Of a DNA stretch of 64,000 bases, positions 1-9,084 are shown in pieces. The DNA comes from Actinomadura luteofluorescens (GTDB taxonomy: Bacteria; Actinomycetota; Actinomycetes; Streptosporangiales; Streptosporangiaceae). The stretch is taken from contig NZ_JACCBA010000001.1 in the NCBI RefSeq assembly GCF_013409365.1, positions 8,308,001-8,372,000 of the forward strand, in the 5' to 3' direction. Each line of letters starts with the position of its first letter. The first letter of the stretch is position 1. The position numbers and the translations under genes were made by a program. The notes under the pieces are model-generated. The model was given only the letters and a program-made list of their open reading frames with translations, was not told where the DNA came from and ran no database searches.

Positions 1-35
1 TGCGGGGAGTACGTGGCCGTCGGGCGCTGGCTCCC

Positions 36-575
36 TCAGTGGGACGCGCGTAGGGAAGTGTCCAGGGCGCTCATGAGTTGCGCAATGCGGTTCTTGCCAG
101 TTGGCACGAGGGGGTATCGGGAAAGCACGGCGATCAGGGTCGGCGTGGCGCGTTGCCGCGCTTGTTCGATAGGCATGTCTCCGACTGAAGGGTCGTCGCC
201 GGTATTCAACTCGGCGATGCGCGCGGCGCTCGCGGCTGCGCGCAGAATGTGGCCCACTTGGGTGGCTCGCGATATCGGGTGCAAGTATGCGGCGGATGCG
301 GCATCGCCGGCGCAGCGCGCAGCAAGACGTGCTGTCTCCGTGCCGGCTTCCTTCGCGGCCCGGTGTGCGTCCAGTGCGGTGACACGTTGCAGTTTGGTCC
401 TCTTGGCGCCATTGACGAACTCCCAAGCGGCATCAAGGGCTGCGCGCGGCCGAGAGTCACCGGGAACGGTCTCCTCGAACACCGGGAGGACTTCTTGAGC
501 GCTCTGTGCGACGTAACGCGCTATGTCTCGAAGCTCGTCCATGGTCAGCTCGAAATCACCCGTCACCGTCGTCAT
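36..575 (-). CDS. Imm5-like putative immunity protein
   Basis: A 179-residue, mainly alpha-helical protein resembling the actinobacterial putative immunity family (Imm5-like), which is thought to protect cells from polymorphic toxins. The evidence is its pattern: an N-terminal LTMDELRDIARYVA helix, a PGDSRPRAALDAAW segment near residue 40, a histidine in AYLHPISRATQVGHIL near residue 100, and a GDDPSVGD turn followed by a long C-terminal helix. No signal peptide or membrane segment is visible. The start at 575 gives the family's usual N-terminus; a start at 542 is possible. No cognate toxin lies beside it, so it may be an orphan immunity gene. The family call is from memory of the pattern. 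Confidence 0.65.
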   Translation of the reverse strand: MTTVTGDFELTMDELRDIARYVAQSAQEVLPVFEETVPGDSRPRAALDAAWEFVNGAKRTKLQRVTALDAHRAAKEAGTETARLAARCAGDAASAAYLHPISRATQVGHILRAAASAARIAELNTGDDPSVGDMPIEQARQRATPTLIAVLSRYPLVPTGKNRIAQLMSALDTSLRASH

Positions 576-849
576 GGCCCCAATCCTGCCACGCGGCCAG
601 AACGCCCGGACGCCGCGCGGGTCACCAATACGGTCTGTCCCCCGCGAGGTCTAGCGGAGCGGCCGCTAGACGTCCACGGCCCGCTAGGGGAACATCTCAG
701 CGCGTCCCCGGGGACCTCTGCAGGACGTCCGACCGGCGTTGCCGAAAGAGCGGACGGCGGACGAGGACGAGCGCTAGAAGACCGCTGAAGATCTTGTGAG
801 GGGCCGTCGGGCCATGGGCCGGACAGCCCCTTTGTGGTCATGCTTGGGC
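576..849. other. Spacer with no recognisable gene
   Basis: I see no convincing gene or RNA here. Open frames on both strands are Arg/Pro-rich and look like chance frames in GC-rich DNA. Confidence 0.5.
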
Positions 850-1085
850 CGAGGACATGTGCCAGGTGCCGTTGATTCGGGTGAGTCCGAGGTTGATCAG
901 TGTGCGGAGGTTGAGGGCGGCGGCTCGGGTGTGGAGTCAGGCGTCGGCTTTGATGGTGCCGCGGTGGACGAGCCAGGCGATGGCGCGTTCGACCGGTGGT
1001 CTCCAGCGGCGGTAGTGGGCTTGCCAGTCCGGGTCGCCGGCGGCTTGTCGGCGGGCGGTGGCTTGGAGATCGTGGTGGGGAGGCC
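850..1085 (-). pseudogene. C-terminal remnant of a DDE transposase (IS5/IS1182-like)
   Basis: Read on the - strand, this encodes the end of a DDE transposase: RRWRPPVERAIAWLV, then RGTIKADA, a stop, then LHTRAAALNLRTLINLGLTR. The family has Trp where the stop TGA sits (937-939), so this is a TGG to TGA nonsense change. The N-terminal catalytic part is missing and is replaced by an integrase fragment on the other strand. Confidence 0.7.
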
Positions 1086-1640
1086 GCGCGACGCGGGGCC
1101 CGGGACCGGGCGATCGTCGCCGTGCTGCTGTACTCCGGCGCCCGGGTGGAGGAACGCGCGCGGCTGCGGGTCGAGGACGTCGCGGTGACCGCGCGGACCG
1201 GAACCGTGCGGCTGCACGGCAAGACCAGGTGCGCACCGTGCCGATCCCCGGCGCCAGCCCGCGCCGCGCTGCTGGACTACCTCGCCGAGCGCGGCAGAAG
1301 GACGGGCCGCTGTGGTCCGGGCAGCGCGGGCCCCTGACGATCTCCGGAATCACCCAGGTGGTGCTCGCGGTCGGCGAGGACGCCGGGGTCGCCGACCTGC
1401 GGCCGCACCGGCTCCGGCACACCTATGGCACCCGGCTGCGCCGCGACGGCGCCGACCCTGCCCAGATGCAATACCTCCTCGGCACGCCGACCTCAAAACC
1501 GCCGGCCGCTACTTCCGCGCCGGGCAGCGCGAGGTCGCCGAGCTCGTCGAGCGCGCCTTCCCATCATCTCTCAGCGAACCAGCTCCGGGGCCCCCATCCC
1601 CGCCTCGGGGCAAGGCCGGAGCAGGCGGAGGCGTCTGATC
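1085..1640 (+). pseudogene. Tyrosine recombinase catalytic domain, frameshifted
   Basis: Pieces of a phage-integrase-type tyrosine recombinase lie in successive frames. First comes ARDRAIVAVLLYSGARVEER with the first catalytic arginine, then VRTVPIPGASPR, then LRPHRLRHTYGTRLRRDGAD with the HxxR box. After another shift comes HADLKTAGRYFRAGQREV, where phenylalanine follows the expected catalytic tyrosine. At least two frameshifts separate the pieces, near 1225 and 1485. The N-terminal DNA-binding domain is absent. It is the remnant of an integrated element that can no longer make active recombinase. Confidence 0.75.
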
Positions 1641-1936
1641 CTTGTGAGCGACTCGACCGAACCTGCCGGCCCGCAGATCCGCCCGTGTGGTGGAGGGCGG
1701 GTCCGCGTTGCCGGGGTGGAGCGGGCGCCGGCCACTAGGGTTTGTGGACGGCGCCTCTGTGAGGCAAACGAGTGACGTCAGCCGTTACAAATCGGTAGAC
1801 CATAGGCGGCTTGTTCCCCGTCTTGGAGCAATGCTTGAAATCTGTGGATCCGCCGGGAAGGGGTGTACCTTCCCGATGATCACGTGAAATCTCAAGCATG
1901 GCCGACGCGCCAGCGGCGGTCGGGAAGGCACATCCG
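1641..1936. other. Spacer with no recognisable gene
   Basis: Nothing convincing is seen between the integrase remnant and the IS256-type remnant. Short open frames here match no pattern I know. Confidence 0.4.
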
Positions 1937-2129
1937 ATGCTCAAGGTCGTCCTCACCGTCCGACCGCGATCCGAGCGGCGAGGCGGCCGGGTCGTCGTCG
2001 TTGATCGACGAGATCGTCCGTGAGGGCGCCTGCCGGATGCTGGCCGAGGCGCTCCAGGCCGAGGTCGACGCCTACATCGCCCCCAAAACCCTGATGAGCT
2101 ACCTCGGCATGCTCCATCCGCGTGCCTGA
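1937..2129 (+). pseudogene. N-terminal remnant of an IS256-type transposase
   Basis: The segment LIDEIVREGACRMLAEALQA, followed by EVDAYIA, is the characteristic N-terminal helix pair of IS256-family transposases. The apparent start MLKVVLTV (1937) is in a different frame, so there is at least one frameshift. The reading ends after about 45 residues and the DDE core is missing. Confidence 0.7.
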
Positions 2130-2178
2130 ATGATCTGGATCAAAGACCTTGCCCAGGGCGTCTGTTGACCTCGACGCG

Positions 2179-2541
2179 CTACACGCCTTGGCGCAGCCAC
2201 CGCATGGCCGCGTCGGCGCAGTCCTCGGGGCTGGCGTTGAAGGCGATGGCGGCGTCGGGTGCGTGCTGCCGGACCAGGTTGATCACCTTCTCGAAGAGTT
2301 CGAGCAACGGCTCGTGCGTACGGATGCCGCCCCCGATCACCACACAGGCGTAGTCTTTACGGGTCAGCGCCTCAACGATCGCTCCCTCGGGGTTCTCCTC
2401 CAGGGCCACCAGGCAATAATCGGCCTCGATGCCCCGATCTTCGAAACGGGCCTGACCACGCGCTATCGCCGCCTGAACCGGCTCCGGGTCCCAGCCCTGG
2501 ATCTTGGCAGGATCAACGCCGACCACCAGTACTCGCGCCAC
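2179..2541 (-). CDS. Conserved hypothetical protein, Rossmann-like N-terminus
   Basis: A 120-residue protein with N-terminus ARVLVVGVDPAKIQGWDPE, a middle block DYACVVIGGGIRTHEPLLEL and a C-terminal block APDAAIAFNASPEDC. I recognise this as a conserved bacterial hypothetical protein with no assigned role. The alternating hydrophobic strands and the GGG turn suggest a small alpha/beta fold. The start is set at GTG 2541 because GGAGGGG lies directly upstream and the family begins at this residue; an in-frame ATG at 2568 has no such site. It is intact among broken genes. No function is proposed. Confidence 0.7.
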   Translation of the reverse strand: MARVLVVGVDPAKIQGWDPEPVQAAIARGQARFEDRGIEADYCLVALEENPEGAIVEALTRKDYACVVIGGGIRTHEPLLELFEKVINLVRQHAPDAAIAFNASPEDCADAAMRWLRQGV

Positions 2542-2905
2542 TGCCCCTCCTTCCCGGAATGTCTCCACGCCAGAACCCTATCGAAGGTGGTGCCGGGAGC
2601 CATCGCCGCAGCCGGCCCGGGGCCAACAGGAGCGAATCTGGCGGCGGCGGCCGCGTGGGCGCTGTGAGCGTCGCTGGCCTGCGCGGTCCGCTCCCGCTGC
2701 TGAGCGTCGGCGAGCTGGTCGTGGGCCTCGGCGGCATCGGTGCGGTCGGTGGTGGCGGTGTGCCGTGTCTGCTCCTCGGCGAGCTGTGCGCGTGCGGCCT
2801 GCAGGTCCTCCAGCAGTCTCGCGGTCTCCTGCTGCGCGGCGTCCAACTGCGCGGCAGTGTCGGCGCGCTCGCGCTCGGCGTCGGCGGCCTGCTGGGCGCG
2901 TTGGG
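2463..2905 (-). pseudogene. Truncated coiled-coil protein
   Basis: From 2905 down to about 2640 the - strand encodes a heptad-rich Ala/Gln/Glu/Arg stretch (AQRAQQAADAERERADTAAQ, then ARLLEDLQAARAQLAEE), typical of a long coiled coil. A stop sits just upstream of 2905 and no start precedes the coil, so the N-terminus is lost. The frame runs on with low-complexity sequence into the neighbouring gene. It could come from a KfrA-like or plasmid DNA-binding protein, but no DNA-binding domain remains to show it. Confidence 0.45.
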
Positions 2906-3091
2906 CGGCTATGCAGTTTTAAACTGAGCTAGCGGGGTTCGAGTGGGGGCCAGAGCTTGGGGCCACTCGGGTGGTCTCCGGGGCGCGGCGGAGAAGTCGC
3001 CGCGGCGGCCGCCCCAGCGGCGACATCCGGATGAGACGGGGGGTCCTAGCTCGGTAGGGGGCCGGCGCTGCTCGGGCGTCGGGAGGGTCGC

Positions 3092-3839
3092 CTACGTGGC
3101 GGGGATCTCTCGGATGAGGCGGGAGTTCCAGTCGCACCAGACCAGGCCGGGCAGGAAGGCACCGCCCGCTTCGTCGATGTGGTCCTCGGCGTAGGGGATG
3201 GTCGCGTCGCAGACCTCGATGCCCTCGTTGAAGAACTCGATGGTGTCGGGGTCGGCGTGGTAGCTCCAGCGGGGGTTGTAATCGGCCGTCCGCTTGAGGA
3301 TCCGCGTGACCTCGTGAGGCCTGTCGGTGGTCTTGCCGTTAACCCTTGGAAGTCCTGCTGGGGCCAGAAGCACATGCCCTCGCGGACCTGGAGTCGGTCC
3401 AGTGCCTTGCGGCAGGCGGTCACGGCGGGCTGGGTGCGCGGCAGGATGGTGACGGTGATGGGCCGGGTCTGGTCACCGAGCTTGATGGAGCCTTCGAAGG
3501 TGCCGCCTTGCTGGGGGGGCGTCATCGGTGGCCTGCAGGGTCACCTCGATGTCGTCGGTGAAGGACCAATTCACGGTGAAGTTGCCGGTGGCGGTCCTGC
3601 CGTCGTCAGCGATCGTGACCGGGCACTGGTGGCCCTGGGTGCAGTGCAGGTCCAGTGCCGTGATGCGGGTGTAGGGGGGATTGGCCGGCGTTGCCGCCGG
3701 GTCCGCCTCCGGCGCCGAATTCTCCGGAGGCGGCGCGGGCTGGGCGGCCATGGCGGGCGAAGGCCACGCCGGCAGCGGTCGCCAGGCTCACCGCGCTGAG
3801 ACCGGTGAGCGCGACCTTGGTAAACAGATTGGTTCTCAT
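3092..3839 (-). pseudogene. Secreted hypothetical protein with three frameshifts
   Basis: Starting at ATG 3839, MRTNLFTKVALTGLSAVSLA with TAAGVAFA is a clear Sec-type signal peptide. The mature part continues in another frame (AAQPAPPPENSAPEADPAA, then ITALDLHCTQGHQCPVTIAD), then after a run of seven C near 3520 (GGTFEGSIKLGDQTRPITVT), and finally near 3345 in a third (RVNGKTTDRPHEVTRILKRT ending at 3092). Joined, the pieces give a secreted protein of about 245 residues with a Cys pair. Each break lies in a short homopolymer, so sequencing error and real decay are both possible. The family is not recognised. Confidence 0.6.
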
Positions 3840-4007
3840 GGGGAACTTCCTCCTGCACTTGGAGGTGAACGGCGGTAGGGAACAGGCCGGGGCCGAAGGC
3901 CCCTGGACCGGCTGCTCCCCGGACTCGTCCTCAACGACGATGTCGGTCACCTGGCGTCTCCTTGATCATCGGATCCGCTGTTAATTAGACACTCCCGTTA
4001 CGACTTC

Positions 4008-4550
4008 TTAGAAGGGCCCCTGCTTCTTGGAGGTGGCGGCGTCGGTCGCTGTTGACGGTACCTGTCCTCGCGGATCGAGCATGATTTCATGGGTGTCGAC
4101 TGCCGGCATGGCGGACGGGTCGGGTCCGGGGTCGCGGTAGTCGTGCACGGCATCAGTATCGAGGAAGCTGTCCCGGGTCTGTATCCACCCGGGCACCTGG
4201 GCCATGGCGTCTTGGATGCGGTCGCGTACTCGCCGTGTAGTGTCCGCGTTTTCGGTGTCTCCGACTTCTTCGGCGACCTGCGCCCAGCGATCGACGATCG
4301 CGTGGGCCAACGACCACTGGGTGAGCGTCAACGAAACGACGATCTCCTGATCTTGCGGCGGCCAGTCCTGGCGGCCCTTGCTATGGAGTATCTGGTCCCA
4401 GGCGTCTTCGCGGATGCTGGTGGCCAGTGCCACGATGCCTGTGGGGTCCCCGGCCACGACTACGCCGTCGATTTCGTTGTCGGTCGAAGCGTCCACGACT
4501 CCCCACTGGGCGACGGTCATCGGAATCGGATGCCTGGAGCCGACGGCCAT
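4008..4550 (-). CDS. Hypothetical protein, candidate immunity partner of the adjacent DNase
   Basis: An intact protein of about 180 residues starting MAVGSRHPIPMTVAQWGVVD. It is acidic, with a beta-rich N-terminal half (EIDGVVVAGDPTGIVALATS) and a long central helix (TLTQWSLAHAIVDRWAQVAE). It has no signal peptide or membrane helix, so it is probably cytoplasmic. It lies 76 bases downstream of, and on the same strand as, a NucA/NucB-type DNase reading, the usual order for a toxin followed by its immunity gene. I do not recognise the family; the immunity role is inferred from position only. Confidence 0.55.
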   Translation of the reverse strand: MAVGSRHPIPMTVAQWGVVDASTDNEIDGVVVAGDPTGIVALATSIREDAWDQILHSKGRQDWPPQDQEIVVSLTLTQWSLAHAIVDRWAQVAEEVGDTENADTTRRVRDRIQDAMAQVPGWIQTRDSFLDTDAVHDYRDPGPDPSAMPAVDTHEIMLDPRGQVPSTATDAATSKKQGPF

Positions 4551-4626
4551 CACGCAGTCCCTTCTTCCGTGGGATGGGCAGGGGTCCCTGCTTCACGTAG
4601 GGACCCCTGCCCGGCTGATGCTCAGA

Positions 4627-5290
4627 TTACGGGACGATGTCCACCCAGAAGGGATCCGTCTCAATGATCCGGAAGTTGTCGAACCACCATGAGCGGTATC
4701 CACCTTCGGCGCTGTTGTCGGTGTCTTTGACCAGCTCCCAACTGAAGTCTCCCTTGCCCTGCAAGGCCGCACCCTGGTGGGTTGCGGCGAAGGGGTACTC
4801 GTCGCATTCCTTGCCGGCGGGACGAGGGCTCGGGGCAGTCTTGCAGGCCTCGTAACGGTTCTTATTGATCAGAGTGGGGTCCATCAGCCGTGTCAGGGGC
4901 TTGTCGATGGCCGGGTTTCCGGTGTATTTGCCCCAGTGAATCCGGGTACTGGTTTGTGCCCGTTCGATGTGCTGAGCCACTGCCTGTGCGGTGCCTGTGG
5001 TCTTGGACAGGCTGTAGAAGGGGGTCAGGTCGGCGAAGACGTAGCCGCCCTGGTCGGCCCTTACTGGGGTCGCTGCCCGGCAGCCGCTTGTCGCAGCGGA
5101 TGCTCTCGGAGTCGTGGTAGAAGGAGTCCCCCTTGGTCGAGAGGTCAGTGGCGGTGTGCGTCACGGTGACGGTGGTCCGCATGTAGTGCCACAGCGCCGT
5201 GTTCGGATCATTGCTGGCCGTCGGCGCGGAGTGGAAGTTTGCATAGCCGTAGAGGCCCTTTGAAGCCCACCGGTTCGATGAAGTCCTTCA
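4627..5290 (-). pseudogene. NucA/NucB-type deoxyribonuclease domain, 5'-truncated and frameshifted
   Basis: The C-terminal 117 residues carry the family signature GKECDEYPFAATHQGA, preceded by the RLMDPTLINKNRYEACKT block; together these point to a secreted NucA/NucB-type non-specific DNase. The upstream part (residues around ESIRCDKRLPG) is in another frame, with the shift near 5070, and joins to GGYVFADLTPFYSLSKTTGT. No signal peptide or delivery domain remains, because the 5' end abuts an IS3 remnant at about 5300. Tandem placement with the 4008-4550 gene suggests a former toxin-immunity pair. Restoring one base would give a continuous domain. Confidence 0.7.
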
Positions 5291-5333
5291 AGCCAGTCAT
5301 GATCTTGGCTGGCAGGGAGGAGAATCACCGCGA

Positions 5334-5631
5334 TGGCAGCACCACGTAAATACCCCCAGGAGCTCCGGGACCGGGCCGTCCGGCTGGCGTTGGAGCCCGA
5401 CCGGCCGATCGCCCAGATCGCCGCCGAGCTCGGCCAGCCCCGGACGAAGTAGTCATGGTGGTCGACCACCTGCGTGACCGCTTCGGGGTCGAGCCGGTGT
5501 GCCGGATCTTGGACCTGTGCCCAGGCACCTACTACGGCCGCAAACGCCGTCCGCCGTCCGACCGCGCCCAGCGCGACGCGGTGCTGATCGAGCAGATCAG
5601 CGACGTCCATCAGGCCAGTTACGGCACCTAG
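5334..5631 (+). pseudogene. IS3-family transposase remnant (orfA and orfB N-termini)
   Basis: MAAPRKYPQELRDRAVRLAL is the helix-turn-helix start of an IS3-type OrfA and stops at 5453. From 5456, MVVDHLRDRFGVEPVCRILD followed by RDAVLIEQISDVHQASYGT is the N-terminus of OrfB (HTH_21 region), ending at a stop in place of the usual YGSRR continuation. The DDE integrase core is missing. This remnant cuts the DNase gene on one side and an arsC copy on the other. Confidence 0.8.
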
Positions 5632-5905
5632 AGTCGCGGATGGGGCGGACGGCGTCGCCGCCTTGGCCGGCGGGGTCGTCGAGGGTCCAGTCCAGGTAGC
5701 GCTTGCCGGGGAAGACGGGGGCAGGTGTCGCCGCAGCCCATGGTGATGACGACATCGGATGCCTGCACGGCGTCCACGGTGAGGACCTTGGGGATCTCGG
5801 CGGAGATGTCGATGCCCTCTTCGGCCATGGCCGCGACGACGGCGGGGTTGACCTGGTCAACGGGCTGCGATCCGGCGGAGCGGACTTCGACGCGGTGGCG
5901 GACGA
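5632..5905 (-). pseudogene. Arsenate reductase (LMW-PTP-type ArsC) fragment
   Basis: The - strand encodes VEVRSAGSQPVDQVNPAVVA, then EEGIDISAEIPKVLTVDAVQ and ASDVVITMGCGDTCP, almost identical to the intact ArsC at 59873-60289. After GDTCP the frame is lost at a run of five C where the intact gene has four. The remainder (VFPGKRYLDWTLDDPAGQGG) continues one frame over and ends at the IS3 remnant. The catalytic P-loop N-terminus is missing, so this is a broken second copy. Confidence 0.85.
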
Positions 5906-6082
5906 GCCCGTTCACGAACCCCCTGGTCGGCGGCACTGATGCACGTCGACGAGCATCCTGGATGAGGATTTTTGATACGTCCTGGCGCCCGCTGCGCGGC
6001 CGCCGGGACGTCGCCCGGCGGGCGGGGCGTGCGGCCTCTTCGGGCCGGTCCCGGCCGCCGGGCGACGTCCGCTGTGTGGCGG

Positions 6083-6445
6083 CTAGGTGGTCTGGTACTG
6101 CAGCAGCCAGCTTGCGGGGATGTTGTCGGCTCTGTCGCCGGAGCTTCTCTTCACTCGGCCGATGCTGATCTTCTGCGTCGAGGCGGGGAGTTGGTCGCCG
6201 ACGCGGTTGCCGCCGGCGGTGAGGTCGTAGTTCTTGACGGAGGTCCAGGTGCTGCCGTTGTGGACGGCGACCCGGAGCCGCACGTCGGCCCAGTCGCTGC
6301 CGAAGCTGATGTAGCCGTCGCCGGCCCAGCCACCCTGGTTGGCCATCGGGACGGCCAGGACGATCGCGTACCTGTAGTGGATCAGCCCGCCGTTTTCGTC
6401 GATCGCGAAGCCGTGGGGGATCTCGCCGGTCTGGAATGCCTGCAT
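6083..6445 (-). CDS. Hypothetical beta-rich protein
   Basis: A 120-residue protein starting MQAFQTGEIPHGFAIDENGG, with GGAAGGAGC just upstream of ATG 6445. Repeated short strands with Gly/Trp turns (QGGWAGDGYISFGSDWADVR, then GSTWTSVKNYDLTAGG) suggest a beta-sandwich or lectin-like fold. There is no signal peptide or membrane helix. It is intact and flanked by pseudogenes. I cannot assign a family or function. Confidence 0.55.
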   Translation of the reverse strand: MQAFQTGEIPHGFAIDENGGLIHYRYAIVLAVPMANQGGWAGDGYISFGSDWADVRLRVAVHNGSTWTSVKNYDLTAGGNRVGDQLPASTQKISIGRVKRSSGDRADNIPASWLLQYQTT

Positions 6446-6729
6446 CGTGCTCCTTCCGGTCCGGTGCGGGCGCCAGCCCGGGGGCACGGCGCTGAGCACC
6501 GGCGGGGGGTTGACCCTCTCGGTCAGCGGCCAGCCGGGAACTCAGCCGACCACCAAGAGAACCGTAATCAGGCAGATGCGTACAGTCAGATAGATGATGG
6601 AGAACTGGCCAGACGCGCCACGTATCTGTCCCGTTGCGGCAAACCCCCGTCACCCCTCCGCCCGACCCGCAAGCGCACTGCCCCCACGCGTTGCCGAATT
6701 CGGCTCATTGGGATCAAGGCGGCGCCCGG

Positions 6730-7047
6730 CCCGGGCGCCGCCCGGACGACGGCCGGCAGCGCGCGCCAGAGCACGGCCGGGACGGCGTCAAAGCCGATAC
6801 CGAGGTCGACCTGCCACTGTTCGCCACCCCCACTGGCCGCCCGATCGATCAGCCCTACGTCTTCCGGCTCCTGCAGCGCGTCGCCAAGGCCGCCGGCATC
6901 GCCCAGGCCGACCGGCTCTCCCCGCACTCGCTGCAGCACTCGGTGGCCACGCTGCTGCTGGACCGCGGCCACCCGCTGCACGTCGTGCAGGACTTCCTCG
7001 GCCACGCCGGCCCCCGCACCACCTTCGGCGAGGGTGACCTGACGTAG
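6730..7047 (+). pseudogene. Tyrosine recombinase C-terminal fragment with mutated HxxR box
   Basis: The frame ending at 7047 reads VDLPLFATPTGRPIDQPYVF, then LSPHSLQHSVATLLLDRGHP and VQDFLGHAGPRTT, the C-terminal half of a phage-type integrase. The catalytic box normally reads HSLRHS; here the arginine is glutamine. The catalytic tyrosine region is also lost after PRTT. The N-terminal half is absent. It differs from the 1085-1640 remnant, so at least two integrated elements have decayed here. Confidence 0.75.
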
Positions 7048-7049
7048 GT

Positions 7050-7865
7050 CTGGTTCTCAGCGGTGTTGTGGGCGGTGGCGCAGGACTGGCCGACGGTGTC
7101 GCCGGCGTGCTTGACCTTCAGCGGCGCGGTGGTTCGGGCGGCTGTGGGGTAGACGCCCGCGGCGGGCCAGATGATCTTCCAGTGGCAGGCCGGGGTCGCT
7201 GGCGCCGGGGGCGACACCCGCGCCGCTGCCGCGGGGGCGGCGGCAGTGAAGTCGACCGTGCCACCGGCCAGGGCGGCGCGGGTGAAGTCGACCGCGCCGC
7301 TCTCGAATTTGGCGCCGGTGAAATCGACGAGGCCGCTTACAAACCGCGCCCCACGAAACGAGACCCGGCTGGTGACGAAGAGGGTTTCGCTGAAGTCACC
7401 GCCGTCGAACACGACATCGGTGAAGTCGAAGTCGTGGCCTTGCCAGGAGACCGGGGTTCCCGCGCGCAGGTGGTTGCCGACGATGCGGATGATGGTGTGG
7501 CGGACCTATCGGAGGCCGCGGAAGGCAGCACGGGCGCGGGGATGCTCGCCGAGGTCTTGGCCCTCGGCCGGTCCGTCGCCGGGATCGGAGTCGTAGGGCA
7601 GGCGCAGGAACGCGCACAGTACGTCGATGCAGGTTTGGCGGAACTCGCGGGTGGGGGCGTCGTCGGCGAGCCCGGCTAGGGCGTGGACGCCGCCGAGTTG
7701 GATCGCGGGGGAGGGGGCGCCGAGCTGGGCGACGGCGGCGGTGAACCGGTCGGTGCGCTGCCCCTGCTCGGTCAGTTCATGGGTGCGGCGCTGCCCTTCC
7801 TGCACTGCCTCGACTCCTCCGATGGCGGCCTGGGCCGAGCGGCGAGCCGAGGTAGCATTGGAGGC
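7050..7865 (-). pseudogene. Pentapeptide-repeat protein with SH3-like tail, frameshifted
   Basis: The N-terminal part (7865-7506) carries a block common in actinobacterial pentapeptide proteins: HELTEQGQRTDRFTAAVAQL, then VHALAGLADDAP. After a frameshift near 7500 the pentapeptide array follows (DFTDVVFDGGDFSETLF, then FRGARFVSGLVDFTGAKFES). The reading ends in a different domain, CHWKIIWPAAGVYPTAARTT with VGQSCATAHNTAENQTYV, which resembles the SH3-like tail encoded at 28898-29149. The protein's natural start is lost because its first codons are fused in frame to a DNA ligase. It is probably inactive. Confidence 0.65.
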
Positions 7866-8702
7866 GCCACCGGCCCAGCCAGCGGGCAGCGGCTGCGGCC
7901 AGGGGTGCTCGTCACCGGCGGGCGTGAGCAGGCCGGCCAGCTCCCGCCGCGCCGGAGCAGCCAGCGGGGCCGACCGCGCGACCACGCGCATCCGGCCGCG
8001 GCCGTGCTCGTACCGTCCGAGGATCAAGGTCCGCGGCGCCTGCACGGGACCGGTGACACCACCGATGATCATTTCGGTGGTGGTGCGGTGCTTCACCTTC
8101 GACCAGCCGCGTTTGCCCTCCCGGTAGCGGCCGGCGGCGGCCTTCACCACCAGGCCCTCGACATCCTGCGCAACGAGGACCTCGAACCACAGCCGGGCCT
8201 CGCCCACGTCGCGCAGCTGCGGGCACAGCACGACGCGGGACGTGCCAGGCAGGCCGGCCAGAAGGACCTCGAGTTCGGCGCGGCGCTCGGACAGCGGCGC
8301 CGGGCGCAGGTCCTCACCCGCAGTCTCCAGCAGGTCGAACACCACGTAATGGCAGGGCTCGATAATGGCGAGGTCTGCGCGGCGGCGGCCCGCGACATGG
8401 CGGCGCTGGAGCGCCGAAAAGTCCAGCCGTCCATCGCGTCCCCAGCGGACGATCTCGCCGTCGACGACGGTCCTGGGCGGGAGCGTGTCGAACACGGCGA
8501 GGACGATCTCGGGGAACGCCGCGTTGAGGCGTTTGAGGCGCCGAGACGAGAGTGGCACACCGCCGTGCTCGTCAATGTGGGCGATACAGCGGAACCCGTC
8601 GAATTTGGGTTCGTATCGGCATCCGCCCGGACACCCGCCCTCGCCGGGGATGGCGTCGATGCTCGCCACCGCCATGGGCACGATGGGGCGCCGGATGTGC
8701 AT
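7866..8702 (-). pseudogene. ATP-dependent DNA ligase, C-terminally truncated and fused
   Basis: From ATG 8702 the protein begins MHIRRPIVPMAVASIDAIPG and carries ligase motif I EPKFDGFR (adenylation Lys at about residue 33), motif III-like RTVVDGEIVRW, motif IV-like EGLVVKAAAGRYREGKRGWS and motif V KVKHRTTTEMIIGG. This is the nucleotidyltransferase core plus the start of the OB fold of LigC/LigD-type ligases. The OB fold breaks off at about 7866 (PLPAGWAGG), where the frame passes straight into a pentapeptide-repeat protein. The missing C-terminus suggests loss of function. Confidence 0.75.
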
Positions 8703-9084
8703 CGTCCGTGCCCCTTCTGTGCTGGTCGTGCGGGGGGCTTGTGGGGGACGCCTACCCGCAGGCTGATGGGAGCCGCGAGGCCCGGGGCAGCCTTGGCCGG
8801 GGGTTGACCCCCGCGTGCCCGTCCTCGGCCCGATAGGCACCGGCGGTGCGGGGCTGGCACCTGTCGCCGCGCTGACCGGCGTCCTCGCCCTGGTCGACGC
8901 GCTCCACTTGCCGGTACAGCTGAGCGTGGAGCCGATCGCCGGGGACGCGGGCACCGATCGCACGGCGCCGAGATGGCAGACCTCGCACGAGCACTCGCAA
9001 GCAAAGCGTTACGAACTGGCTGCCTGGGTCCCAAGGAGCACGGGGGCCCAGCGGTGTTGCCGGGGCCCTGCAAGGTGGGGGTGT

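Noticed and set aside
1085..7047. Active integrase of the 43-52 kb mobile element
   Set aside because: Both tyrosine recombinase readings are truncated and frameshifted and one has lost the HxxR arginine; they also lie over 36 kb from the element.
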